Source: Notospermus geniculatus (taxonomy: Eukaryota > Nemertea > Pilidiophora > Heteronemertea > Lineidae). From it: a stretch of DNA of 64,000 bases. The notes under the pieces are model-generated. The model worked only from the letters and a program-made list of their open reading frames with translations, searched no databases and had not been told where the DNA came from. The translations under genes were made by a program, and so were the position numbers. Shown piece after piece: positions 1 through 9,377 of the stretch; position 1 is the first letter of the stretch; each line of letters opens with the position of its first letter. The stretch covers positions 164,715-228,714 of the forward strand of contig NMRB01000806.1 in the NCBI GenBank assembly GCA_002633025.1. The letters are read 5' to 3'.

Positions 1-83
1 GGATGCCTCTAACTTTAATCAATACGTACTGTGTTCAGGCCTAATAGCCTATATAAATAAAACGTATGGAGATGTAGTTCAAG

Positions 84-590
84 CTTCTAATTAGTTTTCT
101 CCTGAAATCCTGAGAAGACTTGCACTTTAGAAGTGTTTGACCTTGACCTTGACCTCTGACCGTTCAGGTCATTGCGTAATGACTTGGACGGTCAGAGGTC
201 AAGGTCAACTGTCCAGGTCATTGCGTAATCTGAAAGCTCATCCGTGATAACCTTGGTGTAGGTGAAGGTTTTAGGCGTCCACCATCACCAGGTTCTGACT
301 TATCTCATGTTAAATCTGTGACGGTTGACTGTGACCTTGACCTTTGACCTTGAGAAGTCTTGCGCAACTGGAACAGGATCCTTGATTAAACCTTGGGGAT
401 GGTCAATGCAGGCTTCTAATTAGTTTTCTCCTGAAATTCCGAGCAGATTTGCATTTTAGAACTGTCTCTCTTGATCTTGACCCCTGACCTTCAAGGTCAT
501 TGCGTAATCTGAAAGCTCATCCTTGATAACCTAGGTGTAGGTGAAGGTTTTAGGCTTCTACCATCACCAGATTCTGATTTATCACATGTT
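84..590. repeat. Diverged tandem duplication, about 327-bp period
   Basis: A segment starting 'gcttctaattagttttctcc' at 84 recurs at 411, and one starting 'cattgcgtaatctgaaagc' at 223 recurs at 499. That gives one complete and one incomplete unit. Between the landmarks are runs of TGACCTTGACC and TGACCTCTGACC. No coding potential is visible in the duplicated units. Confidence 0.75.
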
Positions 591-1755
591 ATCAAATTTG
601 AATATCAAATCTCGCCATGATGTCAGCAAATATCATGTGACCGAGCAGGTGCAAACTGAAAATTTCAGTTGCAATAACATCCTTGTATGAGCTATGATGT
701 TGTAATACCAGTTTCAATCGCATACTGTGGTAGATCTCCCGATATGTCAAAAATATCAAATTTGATATATCAATATCAATATCCCCCGACAGCCATTTAC
801 AGCAAGCGGTTATAATTATCTGTCCGCCGGACAATGGTTTACACCACCAAATTGTTACTGAGCGTCCGGCGGACGATCGATGACGGGTACACTCGTTTAC
901 GTTGCACCGGCCTCGACGACAGGCCAATTTACAGACGGCCATACACTGTCCTCATCCACAGATATGACAATATTTCAAATATTGACAGTTTCAATTGCTT
1001 CCTACTATTCAAAAATCAAGCAACCGACGACAAACTCATAACACTTGCGCCTACACACCTGGCACACCTCAATCAAAAGAAATCGACTTTTTTATACGCA
1101 CTATCGTATGGGGTACACGCGCATGGATACAAAGCTAACTGTATACTGCTACCTCAACGGCAACGCACGGTAGCTTGCTATGATGCGCTTTGGGTAAATC
1201 CGCGACGTCACTGTGACGTCATCAATTTATAACTTTGGAATTAAATCTAAATTTACAAATAAACCGCTCGGCAAAGTGACTGATTTCACCATCGATACAC
1301 CCTTTCCTGTCCTCCTTAATTCTCATGCGAAGTTTCAGCGCTTAACTATGCCTTAGAGGGTGTTTTTGGCATGCTGTTTGCCAGGATGGCTACTTTCAAT
1401 ATAAAACAATTTAAGAAATGACTTCAAGCGAATCTGTCAGGGACCTGTAATGTGGTTGGGGATGACACTGGCCTGCTTGATCCTCTCATGAGAAGGTCCC
1501 CTCACTGTGTTATGCTGAACAAGTGTGCACAGAACGTGATGGATGTGACGTATGCCCCATTGATTATTTGCCCCTCCCCCGACATGACTGGGGTCACCAG
1601 GTGTGATAGAATCTGATGGCTCCGTCTTTCTGATGTCCCCTTCATTGTTTGTCACAGGATAAAGGGCCTTGTCTCTCTAGAGTCCAAGTCAATGGTGCTG
1701 CTTAATCCGTACATGTATTGGGGGACATCACATATCGGGGGACATTATATTCTAT
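591..1755. other. Stretch without a recognisable gene
   Basis: I see only short open frames here, the longest about 130 codons at 834-1232, with no motif I recognise and no convincing splice context. A small inverted pair built on gtccgccgga sits around 822-871. Confidence 0.5.
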
Positions 1756-1972
1756 TACACCGGGCTTTTTAGATTGGTGTAAGCGCAGTAAGCTCGGCAA
1801 TTTCTAGTTATAAACCCGGCGACAGATGGCACAGTAAGTGTGTTGCGTGTTGCGGATGCGCTATAAGCCAAAAACTGTGCGAAATTTGAGCCGCAAGCGC
1901 GACCTCTCTCGCCGTGTTTAGTAACTAGAAATGTACTGAAAATTGGTGTAAGCGCGTGGCGGGTTTTTCAAG
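1756..1972. repeat. Degenerate repeat debris with direct repeats
   Basis: The word attggtgtaagcgc occurs twice, near 1774 and 1943, and the stretch opens with ttacaccggg, which resembles the ends of other small elements in this window (7953-8124). It directly abuts the larger inverted-repeat element that begins at 1973. No gene is visible. Confidence 0.4.
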
Positions 1973-3084
1973 CCCGGTGTGAAACAAATGCAAGTCCGCC
2001 CGGAACCAAGGTCCTTTGGACCTTGGTTCCTGAGGAATGGAAGGAATGGGGGCCCTCCGGGCCCCCATTCCTTAGGAACTATTGTCCTACGGGGACTTCT
2101 GTTCCTGGGTTACCAATCCTATATAACAAGTAGGACTCTGATTACTAGGGGACTTAGATTTCTTTTACAGCAGTGACAGAAATCAGAGTCCGCCGTAACT
2201 AAAGTCCTTCCCCTTTTGCGCAATAGAACCTGTATAGCGGTTTAATAGGACATGCATTTAAATAGCTAAAATAATCGGTCGTCGGTCAGCCAGTCACTCG
2301 TGGTGTAGTGGTTCGGAGACCTGCATAGTACGCAAATACTGCTGGTTCGATTCCCCGTCCGGCAGCCTCTTTTTTTGCTTCGCCTAAATTGTTTTTTCTT
2401 GTCATCTTCGAACATTGTGGTGTATCTTGCATGATCTACTAGGCCCACATTTATTGGAATAATTCATCTGTAAGAGGAACGGTTGATCACATAACACAAT
2501 AGTATGCTTGATATAAAACGCACGTGAAGCCTTGTTGTGTACGTCCTCATTCCTGCGCGCACATGTCTTTTGGACGTGGATTTGTAAAATCGTAGGTCTG
2601 CAGGACTCTGATTTCGAGGAATGTAATGGTCTCTGTGGACGTGTTTGTCTCGGAAGTTATGTCGGGCGGACTTACATTCCTAGGAAAGCAGGGCCGCCGG
2701 ACTTGCATTGCGAGGAAAGCAGGTCCGGCGGACTTGCGTTCCTAGGAAAGCAGGGCCGCCGGACCTGCATTCCTAGGAAAGCGAGTCCGGCGGACGTGGG
2801 ATCCTAGATTTCCATCGTAACGGAGGTCCGCCTAGGACCGCTGTTTCTAAATGTTGGACCTCTATTCCTAAGGAGGCGCAGTCCTAGGACATTGGTTCCT
2901 AGGATTCTTGGTCCTGGGACTACAATTCCTAGTTGTCCAGGACCGTAGGACTTAGATTCCTAAGAGTTAGGGTCCGTAGGACTTAGAATCCTAGGAGTTA
3001 GGGTCCGCGGGACCCTACTTACTAGGACCTGGGTTACTTTCACACCTGGTCTTCCGGGCGGACTTGCATTTCTTTCACACCGGG
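1973..3084. mobile_element. 1.1-kb terminal-inverted-repeat element with internal satellites
   Basis: The left end (cccggtgtgaaa, continuing aaatgcaagtccgcccgga) is repeated in inverted orientation at the right end, with about 32 of 34 bases matching. The interior has no transposase frame. It contains GC-rich short palindromes (2008-2082), a tRNA-like sequence (about 2299-2368), about four units of a 36-bp repeat with 'cctaggaaagcagggccg' (2660-2810), and a degenerate array rich in tcctagga (2830-3040). A non-autonomous DNA transposon or foldback element is the simplest reading. I could not assign a superfamily. Confidence 0.65.
2299..2368 (+). ncRNA. tRNA-like sequence with A and B boxes
   Basis: A perfect RNA polymerase III A box (TGGTGTAGTGG, 2301-2311) and B box (GGTTCGATTCC, 2343-2353) are separated as in a tRNA. 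The T stem and acceptor do not pair well, so this is more likely a tRNA pseudogene or the head of a tRNA-derived SINE than a working tRNA. It lies inside the 1973-3084 element. Confidence 0.45.
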
Positions 3085-3111
3085 TCTCAAAAATCCACCA
3101 TTTGGAACTAA

Positions 3112-3385
3112 GGCTATAGCCCAACAGTATGAGTTAGGTTTTGTACCTCGCGACGGCCGACGTAACCTTTGACCTGCAGGCAACGTGGTATTATGCATGC
3201 TCGATAAGACCGTTCAAATCTGCTATCTATTTGAATGATCCAAGTTACCTATTATAGGTATTGAGAGTGCTGCTACACATAAAAGAATGAGTTGAAGCAT
3301 GTTATCTTACCTGATGAAGGGTCAGTCACGCAATAACACCACGTTGAACTTCTCAAACGATGAAAGGTATGGCGGCCATTTTCGT
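3112..3385. repeat. Upstream module of the ankyrin-cGLR gene, paralogous to 47880-48235
   Basis: Starting at 'gagttaggttttgtacctcg' and running to 'tatggcggccatttt', this stretch matches 47880-48235 with scattered substitutions and indels. Both share 'gacggccgacg', 'gaatgagttgaagcatg' (one base different) and 'tcttacctgatga'. The match continues at 3405-3475 versus 50400-50478. It may be duplicated gene 5' sequence or a dispersed repeat. Confidence 0.6.
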
Positions 3386-3404
3386 TTCGATATAGTATCA
3401 GGCC

Positions 3405-3475
3405 AGCCTCATTGTTACCATTGGCTCTATATAGGTTGGACAGGCGACCAGTCTTATCAAGGTGGGGAGGGAGAA
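3405..3475 (+). promoter_or_regulatory. Candidate TATA promoter upstream of the ankyrin-cGLR gene
   Basis: The sequence ggctctatatagg (around 3424-3436) is a good TATA element. A start site would be expected about 30 bases downstream, near gaccagtctt. The same arrangement, with ttatatatagg, is conserved at 50400-50478. The next gene on this strand has its splice acceptor at 3792, so a short untranslated first exon is possible. A weak donor candidate is TCG|GTAACA near 3537. Promoter function is inferred, not shown. Confidence 0.4.
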
Positions 3476-3543
3476 TAAGTCACGTAATGCACAGTCGAGC
3501 GTAAAAGAATTTTCATCAACGAAACACAATCACCTCTCGGTAA

Positions 3544-3661
3544 CAGAGGCGTAGCTAGGTGGCCCGGAAAAACGTGTTTTTCATGCACATTTTGACCGAA
3601 AATTAGCAAAGTACGGTCTTTTGCCCCCCCCCCCCGCCAAAAAAGCTAGCTACGCCCCTGC
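3544..3661. mobile_element. Small inverted-repeat element (MITE)
   Basis: The left end aggcgtagctagg and the right end ctagctacgcccctg form an inverted pair of the widespread CAGGGGCGTAGCTAG type. The interior is non-coding and includes a C homopolymer near 3627. It would lie in the presumed first intron of the ankyrin-cGLR gene. Confidence 0.6.
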
Positions 3662-3840
3662 CGGTATAGACAGTATTAACATAAATATATCTATGGTATG
3701 GTATGATATATTTATGGTATTAAACATCTGTCGTTGAAATTAAACTTGTTGGAAACAATCTGTGGTATTTAAAAATCATCTTTCTGTTTTAGGGCCGACA
3801 GTTGGGTATTCAAGTCGACATACTAAAATCCGGGACTAAA

Positions 3841-6800
3841 ATGAGTTCAAGTTCAAGAGAACTCTCCCCGATGGAGGTACAGTCCTTGGTGGAAATGGTT
3901 CTATCGTTGTATGTAAGAACTCCGGATGCATATGGACATTTGCCACTTGTTAGAGCTGTGTTTGCAGGAGAGTTGGATGCAGTCAGAGGACTGATTGAAT
4001 ATGGAGCTGATGTGAACGAAAAGACAGAGATTGGTTGGATCCAACGTCATATTGGATCAATGCACGTTGTCGAGCGTCCGTTTGATAATTACAAGGCAAT
4101 ACGCTTAGTGTCAGCCGAACCACCATTGATTATAGCTAGTGTACTCAATCAGAACGAAATTGTTAAGTGTTTGGTTGAAGCTGGTGCCGACAGCGATATT
4201 CAAGACAATGGAGGACGTACTCCACTCTTCGTCTCATCTTATCAAGGTCATCTTGACATTGTAAAGTGCTTGGTTGAAGCTGGTGCCCACAAGGATATTC
4301 AAGACAATGAAGGATGTACTCCACTCTGGGCCTCATCTAATCTAGGTCATCTTGATATTGTTAAGTGTTTGGTTGATGCTGGTGCCGACAAGGATATTCA
4401 AGATAATGAAGGGCGTACACCACTCAGGACCTCATCTCAAGAAGGTCATCTTCACATTGTTAAATATTTGATTGAAGCTGGTGCTGACAAGGATATTCAA
4501 GACAATGAAGGACGTACTCCACTCTTTGCCTCATCTGATCCAGGTCATATTGACGTTGTTAAGTATTTAGTTGATGCTGGTGTCGACAAAGATATTCAAG
4601 ACAATGAAGGACGTACTCCACTCTGGGCCTCATCATATCTAGGTCATCTTGACATTGTTAAGTGTTTGGTTGAAGCTGGTGCCGACAAGGATATTCAAGA
4701 CAATGTAGGATGTACTCCAATCTGGATCTCATCTAATCGAGGTCATCTTGATATTGTTAAATATTTGGTTGATGCTGGTGCCGACAAGGATATTCAAAAC
4801 AATAAAGGATGTAGGCCACTCTGTACCTCATCTAATCAAGGTCATCTTGGCATTGTTAAGTGTTTAGTTGATGCTGGTGCCGATAAGGATGTTCGAGACA
4901 ATGAAGGACGTACTCCACTCGGGATCTCATCTCAAGAAGGTCATCTTGACATTGTTAAGTGTTTGGTTGATGCGGATGCTGACACGGATATTCAAGATAA
5001 TGAAGGACGTACTCCACTGTGGATCTCATCTTATCAAGGTCATCTTAACGTTGTTAAGTGTTTGGTTGAAGCTGACGCCGACAAGGACATTCAAGACAAT
5101 GAAGGATGTACTGCACTCTGGATCTCATCTCAGGAAGGTCATCCTGACATTGTTAAGTGTTTGGTTGATGCGGGTGCTGATACGGATATTCAAAATAATG
5201 GAGGATGCACTCCACTCTGGACCTCATCTATGCTAGGTCATCTTGACATTGTTGAGTGTTTGGTTGATGCTGGTGCTAGTTTGTCGGAATGTGCATTATT
5301 TTATGCTTCTCAAATCGGACACACAGAAATAGCTGAGATACTCACTGATGCGGGAGCTGTTACCGGCACCACGGTAGGTGTGTCAGTATTTTCAACAGCA
5401 GCAACGGGCGGGTACACTGATATTTGTAGTATGCTCTTGAAAAAGGATGCAGTTAGGAAAGTGGGCAAATTTGATGAAATCCTTCAGGAAGTGGTCTCCC
5501 GAGGTCACAGTGACGTTTTACAGGTCATCGGAAACGCACTCATGTTGAATTCTGTTTCGGTATTCCCTGCTGCTTCGAAAATTTCCGTAGAATCGTCGCC
5601 CAGCATTCATTCGTTACTTGTGTTACACATGGTGGCTGAGAAGCTCAATTGGAAAGTGGAGTATTTGGGTAGCATTTTACCATTCAGTGATGTAATTAAC
5701 TACCAAAATCTGATGGAAATTCAAAACTACAACAGCTCGCTCCTCGGAGATGTTTCATCTTTGCCTGATGATGCTGTTTATTCCCTTGAAAACATTTCCA
5801 GCTTGATAAAAACACCTGGTATTGGGAATGTACACTGTATACCAAACAACATTGCAAAGCAGGTCACGAAATTCATCGCTGAATTAGTACAGACTTTCGT
5901 CGAACAATACAACAAGGAACAAGATGGACCTGATATTACTTTACACAAGTGTGGAAGTTCAGCGGAGGGAACGAAGGTTGTCCTCCCTGATGAATATGAC
6001 TTCATGTTCGCATTCCCTCATGACGCCGAGGAGAGGGCTGAATTTGATGACTATGGAGACGGTTATAAGAAATATTCTGCCAAAATGTCACCAAAAGAGA
6101 GTAAACATGGAAGTATGACGTCCCACATCCATTTTCTCGCCTTCTTGAGTAAAAGTGGTGTTTATAAGAACAAAAATGTCATGTCAGGTTTTAATGTTCC
6201 CAAAGGAGGTGGCCAAGCAAACAGCATTCTGACGATCAAATACGTTGACCCAGAAACATTAGATGAGCTCCTCGTTTCAACAGACTTTGTCCCCACGGTT
6301 CACTTCAAGAATGAATGGCCAGATGAACTGATCGACAAGACTTGGATGATGGACAAAGATGACCTGAAACACAGAGGTTTTATGCTTGTTGCAAAGCCTC
6401 CACACTATCAGAGTGAAATGGGAAAGGCAATGAAAGCAGAAGGTAAGGAAGAAGAACGTACAGCGTCATGGCGTCTTTCCTGTCCTCATCTGGAGACGGA
6501 ACACATTAAAAACTTAGAACAGAGAGTAAAGGATGCATACGTGGCTGCCAAGTGTCTACGTAACCCAGACGTTTGCCGCATCATGATGAGAGACTGTGAA
6601 AACATCCTACACACTGTGGATAAATACGTGACTAGTTATCATCTGAAGACGGTCTTCCTACACAACACAGAAGACTTCTTGAATACTGATAGGAGTCTGA
6701 TAGAGATGGTCTACATCATCTATCGAGACTTGGAGGGTTGCCTCGCTGAGGGGTTTCTTCCTTGGTTCTGGCAGCCGGATGTCAACGTCTTCGCTGGGCT

Positions 6801-7941
6801 GATGATTAACCTACAGAAGTCTCTGCGAGTTGCGAAACTGATGCTTGAGATAGTCGGCCGAATGTACCTCAGTGAAGTCGGCAGAGGTCATGATGAGCTG
6901 AAGGCTGTCGGTGATCAAGATACAATGATGGGACGTATCATGACGAAGTTAGAGCGGCAATGGAGGGTTCACAGGGCAGAAGATGAAAAGAAGGAGATTG
7001 AAACAGTGGTGTACGCTCGGCGCTCGACTCCCAAAGATTCGCCCCTTTACTACATCTTCGCAGAGGGAGATGAAGAGATGCAGATACCAGAACATGTGAA
7101 GAAAACTGAAAAAGAAAGCTACTCTCGGCACTGGACACCTGAACAGCTTGAGCAAATGTTTAGACATCCTTCGCCCTCGACACCTACACAGTCACCTCGC
7201 AAGAGCATCTTTCATGATGATGGGCCAAGAGAGAGGCGGAAACCAAAAATCACGATACAGTTAGGGCGGCAATCGAGGGTAAACAAGAGAAAAGATACGG
7301 AAGAGGTAGAGAGATTGAGATATATATTGGCGGTCCTGATGACGATGTCAAAGCAGCGATTAAGGGCAAACAAGGGAGAAGATATGGAAGAGGACAAGAG
7401 GTTGAGAGATATAGTGGACGAATTTCTGACGATGTTTGCGCAGCATTGTGTAAACAAGGAACTAAGTACCACGATACAATTAGGGCGGAAATCGGGGGTA
7501 AACAAAGGAGAAGATACGGAAGAGGAGGACAAGGAGATTGAAACAGTCGTGTACTCTCGGCACTGGACACCTGCACAGCGTGAGCAGATGTTTAGGCATC
7601 CTCTCTCCTCGACACATACACAACGTAAGCAGGTGTTTAGACATCCTCCACCCTGGACACCTACACAGTCACCTCGCCGGAGCATTTTTCACGACAACAG
7701 GCCAGGCGTGATGCAGGAACCAAGTATCATGATACAGTTAGGGCCGCAATCGTGGGTAAACAAGGGAGAAGATACGGAAGAGGAGGATGAGGAACCTCAA
7801 CCTGTGTTCTGCTTGTTCTTGAGAGATGCAGGTATGCGGAAAGAAGTTTATCTGAAGGTGCTCGACTCCGAAAATTCGCCTCTTTGCCTATGTTGCGGAA
7901 GAAGAGATACCGTTACCACCAGCATTTTATGGACAATATAA
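3841..7941 (+). CDS. Ankyrin-repeat Mab-21/cGAS-like nucleotidyltransferase (cGLR-type sensor)
   Basis: An open frame runs from a splice acceptor (tttctgttttag at 3781-3792) to a stop at 7941. The first ATG is at 3841 with A at -3, giving 1366 residues; coding could also begin in an upstream exon because the frame is open from 3793. The N-terminal third holds about 15 ankyrin repeats, 11 of them near-identical 33-residue units (DNEGxTPLxxSSxxGHLDIVKCLVEAGADKDIQ). A Mab-21/cGAS fold follows. It has the GSSAEG motif at about residue 705, DEYDFMF with E718 and D720, a third acid D815 in STDFVPTV, and a Mab-21-type C-terminal helical part (WRLSCPHLE, SYHLKTVFLH). These are the residues used for metal and nucleotide transfer in cGAS and cGLRs, so activity is plausible. 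No cGAS-type zinc thumb is evident. The last 330 residues are low-complexity, with internally duplicated segments (RHWTP, HPSPSTPTQSP, QLGRQSRVNKGEDTEEE). In cGLRs, binding of a ligand triggers synthesis of a nucleotide second messenger for STING; the ligand here is unknown. The final about 20 residues look frameshifted. Confidence 0.88.
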   Translation: MSSSSRELSPMEVQSLVEMVLSLYVRTPDAYGHLPLVRAVFAGELDAVRGLIEYGADVNEKTEIGWIQRHIGSMHVVERPFDNYKAIRLVSAEPPLIIASVLNQNEIVKCLVEAGADSDIQDNGGRTPLFVSSYQGHLDIVKCLVEAGAHKDIQDNEGCTPLWASSNLGHLDIVKCLVDAGADKDIQDNEGRTPLRTSSQEGHLHIVKYLIEAGADKDIQDNEGRTPLFASSDPGHIDVVKYLVDAGVDKDIQDNEGRTPLWASSYLGHLDIVKCLVEAGADKDIQDNVGCTPIWISSNRGHLDIVKYLVDAGADKDIQNNKGCRPLCTSSNQGHLGIVKCLVDAGADKDVRDNEGRTPLGISSQEGHLDIVKCLVDADADTDIQDNEGRTPLWISSYQGHLNVVKCLVEADADKDIQDNEGCTALWISSQEGHPDIVKCLVDAGADTDIQNNGGCTPLWTSSMLGHLDIVECLVDAGASLSECALFYASQIGHTEIAEILTDAGAVTGTTVGVSVFSTAATGGYTDICSMLLKKDAVRKVGKFDEILQEVVSRGHSDVLQVIGNALMLNSVSVFPAASKISVESSPSIHSLLVLHMVAEKLNWKVEYLGSILPFSDVINYQNLMEIQNYNSSLLGDVSSLPDDAVYSLENISSLIKTPGIGNVHCIPNNIAKQVTKFIAELVQTFVEQYNKEQDGPDITLHKCGSSAEGTKVVLPDEYDFMFAFPHDAEERAEFDDYGDGYKKYSAKMSPKESKHGSMTSHIHFLAFLSKSGVYKNKNVMSGFNVPKGGGQANSILTIKYVDPETLDELLVSTDFVPTVHFKNEWPDELIDKTWMMDKDDLKHRGFMLVAKPPHYQSEMGKAMKAEGKEEERTASWRLSCPHLETEHIKNLEQRVKDAYVAAKCLRNPDVCRIMMRDCENILHTVDKYVTSYHLKTVFLHNTEDFLNTDRSLIEMVYIIYRDLEGCLAEGFLPWFWQPDVNVFAGLMINLQKSLRVAKLMLEIVGRMYLSEVGRGHDELKAVGDQDTMMGRIMTKLERQWRVHRAEDEKKEIETVVYARRSTPKDSPLYYIFAEGDEEMQIPEHVKKTEKESYSRHWTPEQLEQMFRHPSPSTPTQSPRKSIFHDDGPRERRKPKITIQLGRQSRVNKRKDTEEVERLRYILAVLMTMSKQRLRANKGEDMEEDKRLRDIVDEFLTMFAQHCVNKELSTTIQLGRKSGVNKGEDTEEEDKEIETVVYSRHWTPAQREQMFRHPLSSTHTQRKQVFRHPPPWTPTQSPRRSIFHDNRPGVMQEPSIMIQLGPQSWVNKGEDTEEEDEEPQPVFCLFLRDAGMRKEVYLKVLDSENSPLCLCCGRRDTVTTSILWTI
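4203..5291 (+). repeat. Eleven 99-bp tandem units encoding ankyrin repeats
   Basis: Units of 99 bases, typically beginning gacaatgaaggacgtactcc and containing ggtcatcttgacattgtta, repeat in frame. They remain very similar at DNA level, silent sites included, while the ankyrin repeats outside this block are clearly diverged. This indicates recent amplification or ongoing homogenisation inside the exon. Confidence 0.85.
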
Positions 7942-7952
7942 CAGTGGGAAAG

Positions 7953-8124
7953 CCGGTGTAACGGTACAGAGTGTCCCCCTGTAAAAAGTGTCCACTTCTA
8001 TTGTTGAATGACGGAATAAGCGGCATGACTATTGAAAACCAATCCCCAGAGATTAGAATGTAACAACAGGATCTTTTGTTCCTGGGACAGTTTTTCCTGG
8101 GGACATTCTTTCCCTTTACACCGG
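7953..8124. mobile_element. Small inverted-repeat element at the 3' end of the cGLR exon
   Basis: ccggtgtaa at 7953 and ttacaccgg at 8116-8124 bound a 172-bp insert. Coding-like sequence resumes straight afterwards (aaggacgaagagattgaaac then agtcgtg), closely matching the exon's own tail at about 7529-7553. The element therefore appears to have inserted within former coding or UTR sequence and separated its last part. Confidence 0.6.
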
Positions 8125-8238
8125 CATTGGCGAAAAGGACGAAGAGATTGAAACAGTCGTGCACTCGGGGATGAGGTATAAAACAGTAGTTATAACATGT
8201 ATTTTATACCTCCTCCCTAATCGTAAAATACATCATAT

Positions 8239-8467
8239 ACTACTCAAAAAAAGTTAAGGACCACTTTTTTCATAACTCGTAATTCTGTTTCAGGAATTGC
8301 TTCAGAACACGTTTTGCAACAACTGAAACTTACCACATCTGTAATTCATCCAGTGTGTTTGAGGTCATTCAGGACAGTTATATCATACCCTTTTCAGCTG
8401 TAAAAACTGTAACATGAAAAAGTTGTGCACAAAATAACAGGTGGTCCTTAACCTTTTTTTGAGTAGT
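8239..8467. mobile_element. MITE with Tc1/mariner-like terminal repeats
   Basis: The ends actactcaaaaaaagttaag and the inverted cttaacctttttttgagtag bound 229 bp without an open frame. Motifs of this CACTACTCAAAA type are common at Tc1/mariner termini. The assignment rests on the ends only. Confidence 0.55.
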
Positions 8468-9112
8468 GTGTGCACAGATCTGATTACGGAACCGAGGTAT
8501 AAAACATAGGTTACCGTTGAAAACTTAGTTTTTGTCCAGAAACTATGTTTGTGCATCCAGAAACATGGTTTGGGGACCAGAATGTTAGTTCTGGGGGATA
8601 ATGATAGTTCCGGGGGACGCAGAACTGATATTTCAGATTGGAAACTTAGTTTTTGCTCAAAAACGAATACCGCAAAACTAGCCGTACCATCCATAAACTA
8701 AGACAGAATCTCGGTTTTTGTTCACCTGATCTTGGAAGCAGAATCTCGGTTTTTGTTCATCTGATCTTGGAACTAGAGTTACGGAGTTGAAATAAGAGTT
8801 CCAACAACAAAATCCGAATTACGCGAGCAAAAACTTAGCACTGTAAACTAGGTTTCCAGGGCAAAAGCTTAGTTTTTGGAATAAATGGACAAACCGCTTG
8901 CCATACCGCTGAGAGTATCTTATACAAGTACAGTTAATAATGCCGTCAAACTGACAGTGATGCCACCTAAAAAGGGCAAAATATCTTTTAAGGGACTTTA
9001 CATTTACATGTGTTGTCAAGGGTTTTCTTTGTATTCACTGTATACTAGTATTCTCTATCTGTTTAGTGTTATCGAAATATAAAGTATCGTATTATTATTA
9101 GGCCAAAATACT
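8468..9112. repeat. Non-coding 3' region with short direct repeats
   Basis: The stretch contains several copies of acttagtttttg and, at 8704-8772, two 35-bp units of cagaatctcggtttttgttc followed by ctgatcttggaa. An AATAAA near 8880 could be a polyadenylation signal for the + strand gene upstream, but nothing else supports this. No gene is recognised. Confidence 0.5.
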
Positions 9113-9310
9113 CTACATTCCCACTTGCCTGTCCCATTCCTGAACTCGGCAAAAATGACTAAGTCCGAAGTTGAAGATAATACAGTGGGGGTATGGGCAG
9201 AAACAATAATGACCTGTCCACTTTATTGTCCCACGATCCCAAGCCCAGCGAAGAATGACCGCGTGCGATAACCTTAATTTGAATGGGGTGATGGCTGACA
9301 TGACTTACCG
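9113..9310. mobile_element. Partial MITE copy related to 13846-14071
   Basis: The order 'attcccacttgcctgtccca', 'ttcctgaactcgg', 'gtgggggtatgg', 'cttattgtcccac' parallels the full copy at 13846-14071. The right inverted arm is missing or degraded here. Confidence 0.55.
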
Positions 9311-9377
9311 GTAAGTGACATTACAAGCCCTTGTTACACTACATAAAAAACCCGTGTCGAACCCGGTGTGATATTAT

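Noticed and set aside
834-1232. 132-codon + strand open frame
   Set aside because: Opens within a hairpin-like segment, no recognisable motif, no splice or promoter support.
4203-5291. Regular repeats that might suggest a CRISPR array
   Set aside because: The units are contiguous, in frame and encode ankyrin repeats; there are no spacers.
7212-7685. Overlapping antisense frames opposite the cGLR tail
   Set aside because: They lie opposite the low-complexity C-terminal coding region and mirror its repeats; codon-level conservation is on the + strand.
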